Shown here one piece after another: positions 8,933-18,186 of a stretch of 64,000 nt of DNA (the first letter of the stretch is position 1; each line of letters starts with the position of its first letter). Source of the stretch: Streptomyces sp. TSRI0281 (GTDB lineage Bacteria > Actinomycetota > Actinomycetes > Streptomycetales > Streptomycetaceae); the NCBI RefSeq assembly GCF_001905125.1, contig NZ_LWLE01000002.1, positions 57,198-121,197 of the forward strand, read 5' to 3'. The notes beneath the pieces are model-generated. The model was given only the letters and a program-made list of their open reading frames with translations, was not told where the DNA came from and did not search any database. Both the position numbers and the translations under genes were made by a program.

Positions 8933-10513
8933 ATGGCCCGCGGGACGCAAGGTGGCCCGGTGAGGAAGCCGCAGCCCGGCCAGGCCGGGGCCGCGGACTC
9001 CCAGCGGGTGGTGATCATCGTCGCGGGCCCGCTCGATGCCGTGCCCCTCGTCGCGGCCGAGGAGGCCGGGACCGAGATCGGCGTCCTGTGCGCCGACGAG
9101 GGGAACAAGGAGGAGCGTGCCGCCCTGGAACGGGCGCTCGCCGAAGCGGCCCGGCGCGGGTGTCACCTCGCGGGCAGTCCCCGCTATGCCGACGCGAGCG
9201 GCGACGGCGGCCGGGACGGACTCCTGCGGGAGCTGCGCGCGCTGAGTCCCCGTTGGATACGCCTGTCGGACCCCGATCCGATCCGGGTGGGGTACGACGA
9301 CGAGCAGGACAGGCCGGTGCACGACGAGCCCCCGCGGCGTGCCGCCGCCGCACTGGACGGGCTGGCCGCCGCGCGGGCGTATCAGCTGGAGTCCGGCCTC
9401 CCGGTCTTCGCCGACTGCCGTCGCGCGGGGGCGCACGGGACGCTGGGTGCCGCCGCGGCGTCGCGCTATCCCCGTACGGCCGACTGGCTCACCGAGGGGT
9501 TCGACGGCCGGCTGTCCGCCTTTCTCCCGTCAGCGGCCGGTGTGGTGCGGTGGGTGCAGACCGAGCCGGGCGGGAGTGCCTGGGAGGGCCCCGAACTGCT
9601 GCCCGGCCCGAGGCTGATGCCCGGTCTCACGGTGGTCCGGGATCTCCAGGGCTTCGTCCACCTCCTCGCGCTGCGCCGGACCGGGCGCAAGGACGGCGGC
9701 GGGGACGTGGAGATCGTCCACGCCGTCCAGTACCGCACCGGGCAGCCGCTCACTCCATGGCATTCGCTGGGCTCCGCGAACCACGGACATCGGTACAAGA
9801 GCCGGGAAGGCGGATTCCCGGTGGCCGGCTTCGACAGTGCGGGCAGTTTCTTCGTCTTCACGCGCAACTTCGGACAGAGCGTCAGCTGTCGTCAGCAGTC
9901 TCCCGACGGAACGTGGGGGCCGTGGCAGCATCTGGGCGGAGTCCGCGTCGAGGACGATCTGGTCACGGTGACCACGGCGCGCGGAGAGGTCGAACTGCTG
10001 GCCCGCGCGCGCGACTCCGACGCGGTGGTGCGCTGGTTCCGCTCCGGGCCGGAGGGCACCTGGACCGAGGACCGCGGAGTGCCCTTCTCGCCCTGTCCGC
10101 GTTCCATGACGGCGGGCCCGGAAGCGGGCACCGTCCTGTTCCGGGACCTGCGGACGAACGAGCCCGGCATGTGGTGGCCGGGTGCCGCGGCCCCGGTACC
10201 GCTCGGCGGCGCGGACGGCACCGGGTCGATCGGCGGCGTCCGCGGGGTCGAGGTGAATGGCTGGAACTACGCGCTCCTCGTCCGTTCGGGGCCGGACGGT
10301 ACGGCGGTTGCGGGGGCGTACGCCGAAGGGCGACCGGACGCGGGGGTGTGGTGGAACGAGGCGGGCGCGAAATCGCCCCTCACGCCCGCCGCTGTCCGGT
10401 CCCGTACCGGAATGGTCACATTGGGCGTGCTCACGGCCGGGGCACAACTGGCGATTGCCCACCGAGAGTCACTGAACGGCGGCTTCGAGTTCGGTTCTTG
10501 GCACACAGTGTGA
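8933..10513 (+). CDS. Degenerate PIG-L-like domain plus beta-propeller protein
   Basis: A 526-residue protein. Residues about 20-190 resemble a PIG-L (GlcNAc-PI de-N-acetylase/LmbE) domain: a strand leading into the metal site (RVVIIVAGPLDAVPLV), then AADE-like helices and LAAARAYQLESGLPVFADC, which in PIG-L relatives precedes a ligand-binding loop. The family's metal-binding AHPDDE signature is replaced by AGPLDA, so hydrolase activity is doubtful. Residues about 195-526 form a propeller with blades similar to the preceding gene (EIVHAVQYRTGQPLTPWHSL, WWPGAAAPVPLGG). It may be a glycan-binding or scaffolding protein derived from a deacetylase. The ATG at 8933 is selected after a GGAAGGACGG block. 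The ATG at 8889 is in another frame and stops after 24 codons. Confidence 0.7.
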   Translation: MARGTQGGPVRKPQPGQAGAADSQRVVIIVAGPLDAVPLVAAEEAGTEIGVLCADEGNKEERAALERALAEAARRGCHLAGSPRYADASGDGGRDGLLRELRALSPRWIRLSDPDPIRVGYDDEQDRPVHDEPPRRAAAALDGLAAARAYQLESGLPVFADCRRAGAHGTLGAAAASRYPRTADWLTEGFDGRLSAFLPSAAGVVRWVQTEPGGSAWEGPELLPGPRLMPGLTVVRDLQGFVHLLALRRTGRKDGGGDVEIVHAVQYRTGQPLTPWHSLGSANHGHRYKSREGGFPVAGFDSAGSFFVFTRNFGQSVSCRQQSPDGTWGPWQHLGGVRVEDDLVTVTTARGEVELLARARDSDAVVRWFRSGPEGTWTEDRGVPFSPCPRSMTAGPEAGTVLFRDLRTNEPGMWWPGAAAPVPLGGADGTGSIGGVRGVEVNGWNYALLVRSGPDGTAVAGAYAEGRPDAGVWWNEAGAKSPLTPAAVRSRTGMVTLGVLTAGAQLAIAHRESLNGGFEFGSWHTV

Positions 10514-10705
10514 CGCTCCTTGATCGACAGTGATCCCGGAGGGTCTCTATCGGCGACGGCACTGGCCGAAAATGGTTAAGTTCTTGATAAAGTCGATGAG
10601 CTTTCATGTGAAGGACCTGTGGGTACCTCGTGAACATGGGGGTCCCTCGTGTTTGCCTGTGCATGAACGAGGACTGTTCGCCGCTGTTCTCGTGACTGAG
10701 GGGTT
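10514..10705 (+). promoter_or_regulatory. AT-enriched leader upstream of the wall-polymer operon
   Basis: This 192-bp stretch is clearly less GC-rich than its neighbours. It contains AATGGTTAAGTTCTTGATAA around 10568-10587, and TTGATA is a plausible -35 element. No clear -10 was found at 16-18 bp. It ends with GAGGGG just before the ATG at 10706. It is the likely promoter region of the genes up to 19490. Confidence 0.4.
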
Positions 10706-12070
10706 ATGGCCAAGCTGTCTCTGCGTGCTGTCCAGAAACTGACATGCAAGAAGCGTGACGCTTGGTGGACGGTGGTGCTGGTCGACCCCGTCGCGACCCG
10801 CATGCTCATCGTCATGGCGCGGTTCAACTTCATCACGCCGAACGGCGTCACCTGGGCGGCGCTCTTCGTCGGCCTCGGCTCCGCGGGGTTCTTCCTCAAG
10901 GGGGACGGGCTGTCCCTCGCCGTCGGGGCGGCGCTGTACCACCTGAGCTTCATCCTCGACTGCATCGACGGGAAGCTCGCCCGGCTCAAGGGCAACGGCA
11001 CGGTGTTCGGCGGCTGGCTCGACTACGTCTTCGACCGTATCCGGGTGCTCTTCTGCGCCCTGGCGCTCATGGGCGGGCAGTATCTGCGGACCGATGACGA
11101 AAGGTTTCTTCTCGCTGCGCTGATGGTCGTTTTCCTCGACATGCTCCGCTATGTCGACGCTCTTCAGATCTACAAGATGCGCATGTCGATGCGCGCCAAG
11201 ATCGAGAAGGTCACCAACGAGCAGCGGGAGGCCGAACCCGCCGTCGCGGAAGCCGCGGCAGTCCCGGAAGCCACGGCAGCTCCGGCATCCCCGGTGGCCG
11301 GGGCCGAAGCGCCCAAGGTCCAGTTCATGGAGGACCTGCTGCGCGAGAACCCCGAGGCCGACGCCGAACTGCTCAAGGAACAGACCGGCACCGGACCGGT
11401 CGTCGACCTCCACGCCCAGTTCCGCCACCGCTTCCCCTGGTACCTGAGGGTCAGAAGGGCGCTGCTGCGCAGCCGCATCAGGCCGCACCTCATCAGCGGC
11501 ATCGAGTTCCAGATGTTCGTCTTCATCATCGGCCCGCTGATCGGCCACATCCTGATGACCACTCTGGTGTCAGCGGTGCTGATGGGCATCTTCGAGCTGA
11601 TCATCATGTACAAGTTCTGGCTCTCCACCCGCGACTTCACCGCTGTCATGGCGGGCCTGAACGTGCCGGCCCCGAGCGCGGCCGACGCCATCGCCCCCCA
11701 TCTCCACCGCGGGCGCCACCGTCACGGCCGGGCGGTGCCGGACCGGACGTTCGCCGACGAGGCGCTGCTGAACCCGCAGCCCGACGACGACCCCGGCTTC
11801 CAGCCGTACCCCCAGCCGTATCTCCAGACGTACTCCGATCCCTACCCCCAGACGTACTCCGAGCCTTACCCCCAGGCCCACCCCGAGCCCTACCCCCAGA
11901 CCTATCCGGCCCCCACGGCGTACGGCGACCGGCCGGCCCACGGGCACGAGTACCAGCAGCCGGGCGAGTGGGTCCACGACCACCAGAGCCGTCACCGGAC
12001 ACAGGTACAGCCGCTGTACGCGGCCCCCCACACCCACCAGCCGCAGCACCACGGTCACCCCGGCGAGTGA
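10706..12070 (+). CDS. CDP-alcohol phosphatidyltransferase family protein
   Basis: A 454-residue integral membrane protein. It carries the complete CDP-alcohol phosphotransferase signature DG-x2-AR-x8-G-x3-D-x3-D, as DCIDGKLARLKGNGTVFGGW followed by LDYVFDR, about residues 90-117. The enzymes transfer a phospho-alcohol from a CDP donor onto an acceptor alcohol in the membrane. Here the neighbouring polymerase suggests phospholipid or glycopolymer-lipid synthesis. An Ala/Glu-rich cytoplasmic linker (about 170-230) separates the catalytic helices from further membrane segments. The C-terminal 90 residues are hydrophilic with a PYPQTYS-like repeat. The ATG at 10706 is preceded by GAGGGG with short spacing. 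The stop lies 11 bp before the polymerase start, so the genes are probably translationally linked. Confidence 0.88.
   Translation: MAKLSLRAVQKLTCKKRDAWWTVVLVDPVATRMLIVMARFNFITPNGVTWAALFVGLGSAGFFLKGDGLSLAVGAALYHLSFILDCIDGKLARLKGNGTVFGGWLDYVFDRIRVLFCALALMGGQYLRTDDERFLLAALMVVFLDMLRYVDALQIYKMRMSMRAKIEKVTNEQREAEPAVAEAAAVPEATAAPASPVAGAEAPKVQFMEDLLRENPEADAELLKEQTGTGPVVDLHAQFRHRFPWYLRVRRALLRSRIRPHLISGIEFQMFVFIIGPLIGHILMTTLVSAVLMGIFELIIMYKFWLSTRDFTAVMAGLNVPAPSAADAIAPHLHRGRHRHGRAVPDRTFADEALLNPQPDDDPGFQPYPQPYLQTYSDPYPQTYSEPYPQAHPEPYPQTYPAPTAYGDRPAHGHEYQQPGEWVHDHQSRHRTQVQPLYAAPHTHQPQHHGHPGE
11800..11925 (+). repeat. Pro/Tyr/Gln-rich tandem repeat within the C-terminal tail
   Basis: About seven imperfect copies of a unit encoding PYPQ(T/P)Y(S) lie back to back, for example PYPQTYSEPYPQAHPEPYPQ. 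The units are mostly 18-24 bp, starting CCCTACCCCCAGACGTACTC. This is a low-complexity, probably disordered cytoplasmic tail that could vary in length between strains. Confidence 0.75.
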
Positions 12071-12081
12071 GGGAGCTTCGC

Positions 12082-15000
12082 GTGCGTTACGAACAGGACA
12101 CCCCTGACGTCTGGGTGACCGTCGTCATCCCCGCCTACAACGCGGCGACGACGATCGGGAAGGCGCTCCAGTCGGCCGTCAACCAGACGTACGAACTGGT
12201 CGAGGTGGTCATCGTCGACGACGCCTCGACGGACGACACGCTCGACGTCGTGAAGAGCTTCGCCGGAAACAACAGCCGCGTCCGCGTGCTGCGCAGCCCC
12301 ACGAACAGCGGTGGCGTCGGCGCGCCCCGCAACCTGGGCATCGCACAGGCCGCCGGCCGGTACATGCTGTTCCTCGACGCCGACGACGAACTTCCGCCCC
12401 GCGCCTGCGAGCTGCTGCTGGCCGGAGCGCTGGAGACCGGCAGCGACATCACCGCGGGCAAGGCGGTCCGGGTCAACCGTGCCACCGGCGAGAGCGAGGG
12501 CTGGGCCCCGGAGGTGTACGCGATGGCGCGCACCGTGCCCAGCCTCGTGGAGTTCCCGCTGCTGCTGTCCGACCCGATCGCGGCGGCGAAGATGTACCGG
12601 GTGGATTTCCTGCGGGACGCCGGTATCCGGTTCCCCGAGGGCGTCTTCTACGAGGACACCTACTTCTCCACCGTCGCGGGCTGCCTGGCGGACGGGATCA
12701 CCGTCATCACCGACCCGGTGTACCGGTGGATGTGGGAGTCCGAGGGCGGATCGATCACCGGCCGCACCGGAGAGCTGCGCAGCATCACGGACCGGGTCGC
12801 CGTGCACCGGGCCACCGACGCGTTCCTCCTCGACCGGGGACTGTGGCAGCTCAAGGTCCGCAAGGACTCGAAGTTCCTCGCGCACGACCTGCGCCTGTAC
12901 ATGCGGGCGCTCGCGGAGGGCGATCCGGAGTTCCAGCAGGGCTTCGCCGAGATCGCGGGCAACTACCTCTTCTCGATCAGCGACGAGGCTTTCGAACTGT
13001 GCGACCCGGTCGACCGGGTGCGGGCCTACCTCGTCATGTACCAGGAGATCGAGGCGGCGCTGACGACGCTCGACTACGCACAGCGCAAGAGCGTGCTGTC
13101 GTCCTTCCTCGTGGAGGAGGACGGACGGGTGTTCTGGTCGGGGGACCATCTGCACCTGCCGGACGCCCGGCGCATGCTCGATGTGACGGAGCTGGGCCTG
13201 TCGCGGGCCAAGCTCTCCCACGAACCGCTCTTCGCCCAGCTCGACGCATGGTCCATGACGGACGCGTCGAAGCTCCGCTTCCGGGGACGGCTGGTCAACC
13301 GGTTCGGGCGGATCGAGCGCGGACACGACCTCAAGCTCACCCTCGCCGTACGCAACCGGCACTCCAAGAAGGACATCACGGCACCCGTCCCGGACGTCGA
13401 GGCCGATGAGCGGTTCGTCTCCTTCGGCGGCTCGGTCGACCTCGCGGCCATGCTCGGCGAGGAGTTCTCGGACGGCACCGTCTGGAATGTGTCCGTCGTC
13501 GTCGAGTGGAACCGTGCCCGGTCCCGGTCGCCCCTCAACGTGCGTGACGTCGACCTCGGCGGGCTCGACTTCGTGTCGTACGGTGAGGAGTTCGAGGGCT
13601 ACCGCACGGTCAGCGGAAATCTCGCCCTGCGCGGGGCGACGGCCGGACGCCGGACCTTCGAGTCCGCCCAGAACGACCCCGACGCGCCCTGGATGTGGTG
13701 GCGCAACCGGCTCCACAGGCCGTTCGCGACCCTTGAGCATCCCTTCGAGATGGCCGTCGTCGTGCCCTGCTACAACGTCGCCGCCTACCTGGACGACTGC
13801 CTCGGCTCGATCGCGGCCCAGGAGGGTTTCGCCGCCACGCAGGTCATCCTGGTCGACGACGGGGCGACCGACGATACCCCGCGGATCCTCGACGACTTCG
13901 CGCGCCTCTACGCCAACGTGACCGTGGTCCACCAGCCGAACGGCGGGCTCGGAAACGCCCGGAACAACGGTCTCGACCGCGTCACCGCGCCGTACGTCAC
14001 CTTCCTGGACTCCGACGACATCCTGGGCGAGCAGGCCCTGTCCCTGATGCTCCAGGCCGCGTGGCGGGACGGGTCCGAGGTGGTCATCGGGGATCTGGTG
14101 AACTTCCCGGACCGGCCGTACGGCCCGTGGAAGCAGTACTTCGGCACGGGCGACCGCCGTATCGACGACTTCGCCGACGTACCCGACCTGATCTTCAGCG
14201 GATCCGCCTGCAACAAGGTCTTCAGCACGGGCCTGCTGCGCCGCCTGGGAGTGCGCTTCGGCGAAGGAGTCCACTTCGAGGACTCCTGGGTGACGCTGCC
14301 GAGCATGTTGCGGGCGAACGCCATCAGCATCGTGGACCGGCCGGTCTACTACTACCGCGGGCGCCCCGACGGCTCCTCCATCATGGACTCCCTGTGGAGC
14401 AAGCCGGCGAACTACCGCGACCACCTGCGGCTCAACCACTTCCTGCTGGACTACACCGCCACCGAGCGGTCCGACATCAAGCGCATGTTCCAGCGCTACG
14501 CGACCCGCACCTACAAGGGCTTCCTGTGCAACGCCCGCAATGTCATGGGCCGCGCACAGCTGGAGGAGATCTTCCCCGGCATCTCCCGGCACTACGCCCA
14601 GATCCCCGACGAGGTCATCCTCGAATACGCCACCAACCCCGCGCAGCAGCTCGACCACTACGCGGCCAAGAGCGGCAACTTCGAGCTCTTCCGGGACCCG
14701 GCACCGGTACTGGAACAGGCACCCCTGGTGCTGGAGATCGACGACGAGGGCTTCCACCGCAGCTACGCGGGCGGTGCCAGGAACACCCGGGCCGCCCGGG
14801 TCAACGACCCCAACGTCGTGGTGGAGTCCGTCCGTACCCGAGGCGATGTCCTGGTCGTGGAGGGCTGTCTGGCCTTCCCCGGGATGGACATCAGCGGCCC
14901 GATGGACAACCCGCTGGAGTTCGTCTACCAGACGGCGAACGCCAAGATCAGTGTGCCGCTGCGCCAGGTCGCCCGGCGCGATCTCTGGAACACCCGCAAC

Positions 15001-16638
15001 GGCCGCGACCTGTACGCGGGCTGGTACGCCGAGATACCGCTCGCCGATCTGGTGCGCGGGGGATTCGGCGTCGGCGACTTCCGGCTGCGCGTCCACCGCG
15101 TGGACGGGTCGCGCCAGCGCAATGTCGTGATGAAGGCGCGGCTGCCGCTGCACCGGCTCAAGGGGCCGGGGCGGATCGGACGCCACCCCTACATGCTCAC
15201 CATCGGCGGTCAGGACGCCCTGCACCTGCGGCTGGTCGACCGGAAGGTTCGCCACCGGGCCAGGCACGCCCTGTGGCGGACGTTGCGCGAGATCCGCATC
15301 CTCAAGACCCGCAACCCCGGCTGGAGGATGCGGCTGGCGTACTGGCTGACCTACCCGTTCCTCAACTCCCGTGAGATCTGGCTCATCGGCGAGCGGACCG
15401 ACACGGCGCAGGACAACTCGTACCACTTCTTCAAGTGGATGCGGACCCACCGCAAGCGCCGCAGGGCCTACTACGTCATCGACGGGAAGGCCGCCGACCA
15501 CGCCAAGGTCGCCCGCTACGGCCGAGTGATCAAGCTGGGTTCGTTCAAGCACCGGATGTACCTGCTGCACGCGACCAAGCTCATCGGCTCGTACGACTCC
15601 GAGTCCTATCTGGTGCCCGAGGGCTACCGGAAGGTGCTCTTCCTGCACCGGTTCGGTGAGCTGCTGAAGTACCAGCGGGTGTTCCTCCAGCACGGGATCA
15701 GCTACAACGACGTCACCTCCGGCGTGGACCAGCGGATCACCGGCTACGACCTGATCGTGGCCACCGGACGTCAGGAACGCGAGTACCTGGCCCTGGAGGC
15801 CGGTTTCGGCGAGCGCGCGGTGCTGGCGGGGCTGCCCCGCTTCGACGCGCTGCGCAGGGAGCCGAGGCAGCGCCCGCGCATTCTGCTCATGCCCACCTGG
15901 CGGCAGTGGATCGTGACCGCCTCGTACAAGAAGTCCACCGGGCCCGCCAAGACGGCCTTCACCCAGTCCGAGTACTTCCGTTTCTACCGGTCGCTGCTCT
16001 CCGACCGGCGGCTCATCGACGCCCTCGAACGCTTCGGTGTCGACCTGGAGTTCTTCCCCCACTACGAGATCCGGCCCTACCTCCACAACTTCCGGATCGA
16101 GGCCGCCGCCATCGAGGTCGCCGACCCGAAGACCCGCAACGTCCAGGAGGCCATGAAGGAGTGCTCCCTCATGGTGACGGACTACTCGTCGGTGTTCTTC
16201 GACGTGGCGTACATGGGCATCCCGCTCGTCCACGTCCCCTTCGACGAGGAGGACTTCTACGGACGGCACTACAAGCGGGGCTATTTCACCCTCTCGCAGG
16301 ACGGCTTCGGGCCGGTCTGCCGCACGGTCGACCAGGCGGTCGACGAGATCATCGCGGCGATGGCCCGGCAGTTCACCGTCGAGAGCCCCTACCGGGAGCG
16401 CGCCGAGTACTTCTTCGCGCACCGCGGCGACGGAAACTGTGAACGCGTGTACCGGGCGATCGACGCCCTGGGGGACGCGAACGCCGCCGACCTCGGTCCT
16501 TCGGGGCCGGTCGGAGTCCTGTCGGCACCGGACCCGCGGCAGGACCGGGAGCCGGGCCCGCTGCCCACCGCCGACGGAATGGACCTTTACGGGGCGAGCC
16601 CCAGGGAGCGGGACGGAGGCTGGGAGCGTGCTGTCTGA
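12082..16638 (+). CDS. Three-domain glycosyltransferase / CDP-glycerol glycerophosphotransferase (teichoic-acid-type polymerase)
   Basis: A 1518-residue cytoplasmic or peripheral membrane enzyme with three catalytic modules. GT2 module 1 (about 10-250) has VTVVIPAYNAATTIG, VDDASTDDT and FLDADDE. GT2 module 2 (about 553-840) has MAVVVPCYNVAAYLDD, LVDDGATDDT and FLDSDD. The C-terminal GT-B module (about 1080-1470) is of the CDP-glycerol glycerophosphotransferase (TagF/TagB) family, with FLQHGISYND near 1199 and VTDYSSVFFDVAYMG near 1363, the family's conserved active-site region. Such enzymes build polyol-phosphate polymers decorated or linked by sugars. Combining two GT2 domains with a TagF-type domain suggests a polymer with alternating glycosyl and polyol-phosphate units. 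The GTG at 12082 follows GAGGGAG and is 11 bp past the previous stop. The next gene overlaps it by 11 bp. Confidence 0.9.
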   Translation: MRYEQDTPDVWVTVVIPAYNAATTIGKALQSAVNQTYELVEVVIVDDASTDDTLDVVKSFAGNNSRVRVLRSPTNSGGVGAPRNLGIAQAAGRYMLFLDADDELPPRACELLLAGALETGSDITAGKAVRVNRATGESEGWAPEVYAMARTVPSLVEFPLLLSDPIAAAKMYRVDFLRDAGIRFPEGVFYEDTYFSTVAGCLADGITVITDPVYRWMWESEGGSITGRTGELRSITDRVAVHRATDAFLLDRGLWQLKVRKDSKFLAHDLRLYMRALAEGDPEFQQGFAEIAGNYLFSISDEAFELCDPVDRVRAYLVMYQEIEAALTTLDYAQRKSVLSSFLVEEDGRVFWSGDHLHLPDARRMLDVTELGLSRAKLSHEPLFAQLDAWSMTDASKLRFRGRLVNRFGRIERGHDLKLTLAVRNRHSKKDITAPVPDVEADERFVSFGGSVDLAAMLGEEFSDGTVWNVSVVVEWNRARSRSPLNVRDVDLGGLDFVSYGEEFEGYRTVSGNLALRGATAGRRTFESAQNDPDAPWMWWRNRLHRPFATLEHPFEMAVVVPCYNVAAYLDDCLGSIAAQEGFAATQVILVDDGATDDTPRILDDFARLYANVTVVHQPNGGLGNARNNGLDRVTAPYVTFLDSDDILGEQALSLMLQAAWRDGSEVVIGDLVNFPDRPYGPWKQYFGTGDRRIDDFADVPDLIFSGSACNKVFSTGLLRRLGVRFGEGVHFEDSWVTLPSMLRANAISIVDRPVYYYRGRPDGSSIMDSLWSKPANYRDHLRLNHFLLDYTATERSDIKRMFQRYATRTYKGFLCNARNVMGRAQLEEIFPGISRHYAQIPDEVILEYATNPAQQLDHYAAKSGNFELFRDPAPVLEQAPLVLEIDDEGFHRSYAGGARNTRAARVNDPNVVVESVRTRGDVLVVEGCLAFPGMDISGPMDNPLEFVYQTANAKISVPLRQVARRDLWNTRNGRDLYAGWYAEIPLADLVRGGFGVGDFRLRVHRVDGSRQRNVVMKARLPLHRLKGPGRIGRHPYMLTIGGQDALHLRLVDRKVRHRARHALWRTLREIRILKTRNPGWRMRLAYWLTYPFLNSREIWLIGERTDTAQDNSYHFFKWMRTHRKRRRAYYVIDGKAADHAKVARYGRVIKLGSFKHRMYLLHATKLIGSYDSESYLVPEGYRKVLFLHRFGELLKYQRVFLQHGISYNDVTSGVDQRITGYDLIVATGRQEREYLALEAGFGERAVLAGLPRFDALRREPRQRPRILLMPTWRQWIVTASYKKSTGPAKTAFTQSEYFRFYRSLLSDRRLIDALERFGVDLEFFPHYEIRPYLHNFRIEAAAIEVADPKTRNVQEAMKECSLMVTDYSSVFFDVAYMGIPLVHVPFDEEDFYGRHYKRGYFTLSQDGFGPVCRTVDQAVDEIIAAMARQFTVESPYRERAEYFFAHRGDGNCERVYRAIDALGDANAADLGPSGPVGVLSAPDPRQDREPGPLPTADGMDLYGASPRERDGGWERAV

Positions 16639-17446
16639 GGGGGAATTGGGCACACCGCGGCCTCCCAGGTTCTTCCTGGCGGGCGACTCGGCGGCGGCGG
16701 CCCGGGAAGCGAGCAGGGCGCCCGTGACCGGCTGGGGCCAGGTACTCCACCTCTTCATCAGCCCGGAGGTGGAGATCGTCAACTGCTCCCGGGCGGGTGC
16801 GAGCGCCCGTACGTTCACCGAGCGCGGTCGTCTCGACTGGATTCTGGCGAACATCGGGGCCGGGGACTACCTGCTCACCTCCTTCGGGATCAATGACGCG
16901 AAGCCGCAGGAGTGGCTCCGCACGGAGGCGTACGGGGACTTCCCTCGGCACCTGAGGAAGTTCGTGGACGGCGCCCGCGAGCGCAACGCCCATCCGGTTC
17001 TGATCAGCCCGCCCGAAGGCGACACCCACGACGCGCACGGCAATCTGCCGAGAAGCATCACGGAGTATCCGATGGCGATGCGCGACCTCGCCGTCGAATG
17101 CAGCGTTCCCTACGTCGACCTCTACGACCGGACGCACCGGTGGTGGAGCGAGCTGGGGCCGGAGGGCGTACGCCCCTTCTTCGTCCATCTGGAGCCGCGG
17201 GAACACCCCAACTATCCCGAGGGCTTTCACGATCCGGGACATCTGATGCCGGCCGGCGCCCTCGCGTGCGCGCGCTACGTCGTCCACACGCTGGTGGCCG
17301 AGCAGATCATTCCGTCCCACTGGGCCGTCAACCTCGACCGCCCCGAATTCCCGCCGGAGTGGGTGACCTGGCTCGACGACGCGTCACATCGCGAGCTGAC
17401 GAGGGCGCGCACGCTGGGCCCGGGCCGGGGGGCGGACAGATCATGA
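16628..17446 (+). CDS. SGNH/GDSL hydrolase (rhamnogalacturonan-acetylesterase-like)
   Basis: A 272-residue protein with the SGNH hydrolase blocks. The catalytic Ser is in FFLAGDSAAAA (about residue 20), the Gly/Asn blocks in FGINDAKPQE (about 86), and the Asp-His pair in DPGHLMPAGA (about 202). This family removes acyl, usually acetyl, groups from carbohydrates. There is no obvious signal peptide, so it would act in the cytoplasm or on a nucleotide-linked or lipid-linked intermediate unless exported another way. The GTG at 16628 has GGAGGCTGGGAGC upstream and overlaps the polymerase stop by 11 bp. The stop overlaps the next ATG by 4 bp. Tight packing with the polymerase suggests it trims acyl groups from the same wall polymer. 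Confidence 0.85.
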   Translation: MLSEGELGTPRPPRFFLAGDSAAAAREASRAPVTGWGQVLHLFISPEVEIVNCSRAGASARTFTERGRLDWILANIGAGDYLLTSFGINDAKPQEWLRTEAYGDFPRHLRKFVDGARERNAHPVLISPPEGDTHDAHGNLPRSITEYPMAMRDLAVECSVPYVDLYDRTHRWWSELGPEGVRPFFVHLEPREHPNYPEGFHDPGHLMPAGALACARYVVHTLVAEQIIPSHWAVNLDRPEFPPEWVTWLDDASHRELTRARTLGPGRGADRS

Positions 17447-18186
17447 CGACCTTCACCCTGGCCACCCTGCGCAGTGTCCAGCAGGACGATCCGTCGATCG
17501 TCTGCGGGCTGGAACTCCGCGCCGACCGGGACCCCGGTGAACCGGTCCGGCCGGGCGAACGCATCGCGTGCGAGTGGATCCTCACCCCGCAGGGCGACGG
17601 AACCCGCTACTACGGCTATCTCATGGCCGACTCGTTCGCGCGGGTCGCCGTGATGGAGAGCATGGCGGGCATGAGCCTGCTGCCCTCCGGAGACCGGTAC
17701 GCGACCTCGACCGGACCCGGTGTCGAGCGGGTGGCGAAGTTCACGCTGCGGGTGAACGGCCACGCGTCCCCCGACGCCTTCCTCGTCCCGGTGCTGAGGG
17801 CCGGAATCATCGCCGACGGCGGCAAGGGCCTCACCTCGACGACCTTCTCGCTGAAGGACCTCGGCTACCGGATCGCCCCGGTGCCGCCGCAGGGACGGGC
17901 CCTGGTGCTGCCGCCGGGCCACCGCGGTGTCCTCAAGGACCTTACGGACGGACTGGGCGAGGACGTGCGCCTGGTCGGCGTCGGCCCCGCCAGATACGGG
18001 CTGACCGGTGTCGAACCGGACGGCACGGTGACGTACGACCCGTTCCGGGACCACCTCGGGTACGACTGGTTCGACTATGTGCTGGAGGCCGGTCCCGGCC
18101 ACCTGGCGACGGGCCGTGTGACGGTCCACGTCGGCGAGCCCGGCGCCCCGCGCGGGGTGCTGCGGCAGGGGACACCGGGAGGGTGA
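17443..18186 (+). CDS. Conserved protein of unknown function in the wall-polymer operon
   Basis: A 247-residue protein I do not recognise. It lacks a signal peptide and membrane helices, and is mixed alpha/beta with many beta strands (for example GERIACEWILTPQGDGTRYY, GRVTVHVGEPGAP at the C-terminus). It has no evident catalytic motif. The ATGA overlap with the SGNH gene and the GTGA overlap with the following lipoprotein gene make translational coupling very likely. Its position argues for an accessory role in polymer synthesis or modification. The beta-rich pattern could fit a carbohydrate-binding or jelly-roll fold, but that is only a guess. Confidence 0.75.
   Translation: MTTFTLATLRSVQQDDPSIVCGLELRADRDPGEPVRPGERIACEWILTPQGDGTRYYGYLMADSFARVAVMESMAGMSLLPSGDRYATSTGPGVERVAKFTLRVNGHASPDAFLVPVLRAGIIADGGKGLTSTTFSLKDLGYRIAPVPPQGRALVLPPGHRGVLKDLTDGLGEDVRLVGVGPARYGLTGVEPDGTVTYDPFRDHLGYDWFDYVLEAGPGHLATGRVTVHVGEPGAPRGVLRQGTPGG

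Noticed and set aside
10530..10742. 70-residue plus-strand ORF in the operon leader
   Set aside because: Overlaps the supported start of the CDP-alcohol transferase in another frame and lacks an SD.
12055..16854. 1599-residue minus-strand ORF antisense to the polymerase
   Set aside because: The composition is antisense noise; the plus-strand frame has three clear catalytic domains.
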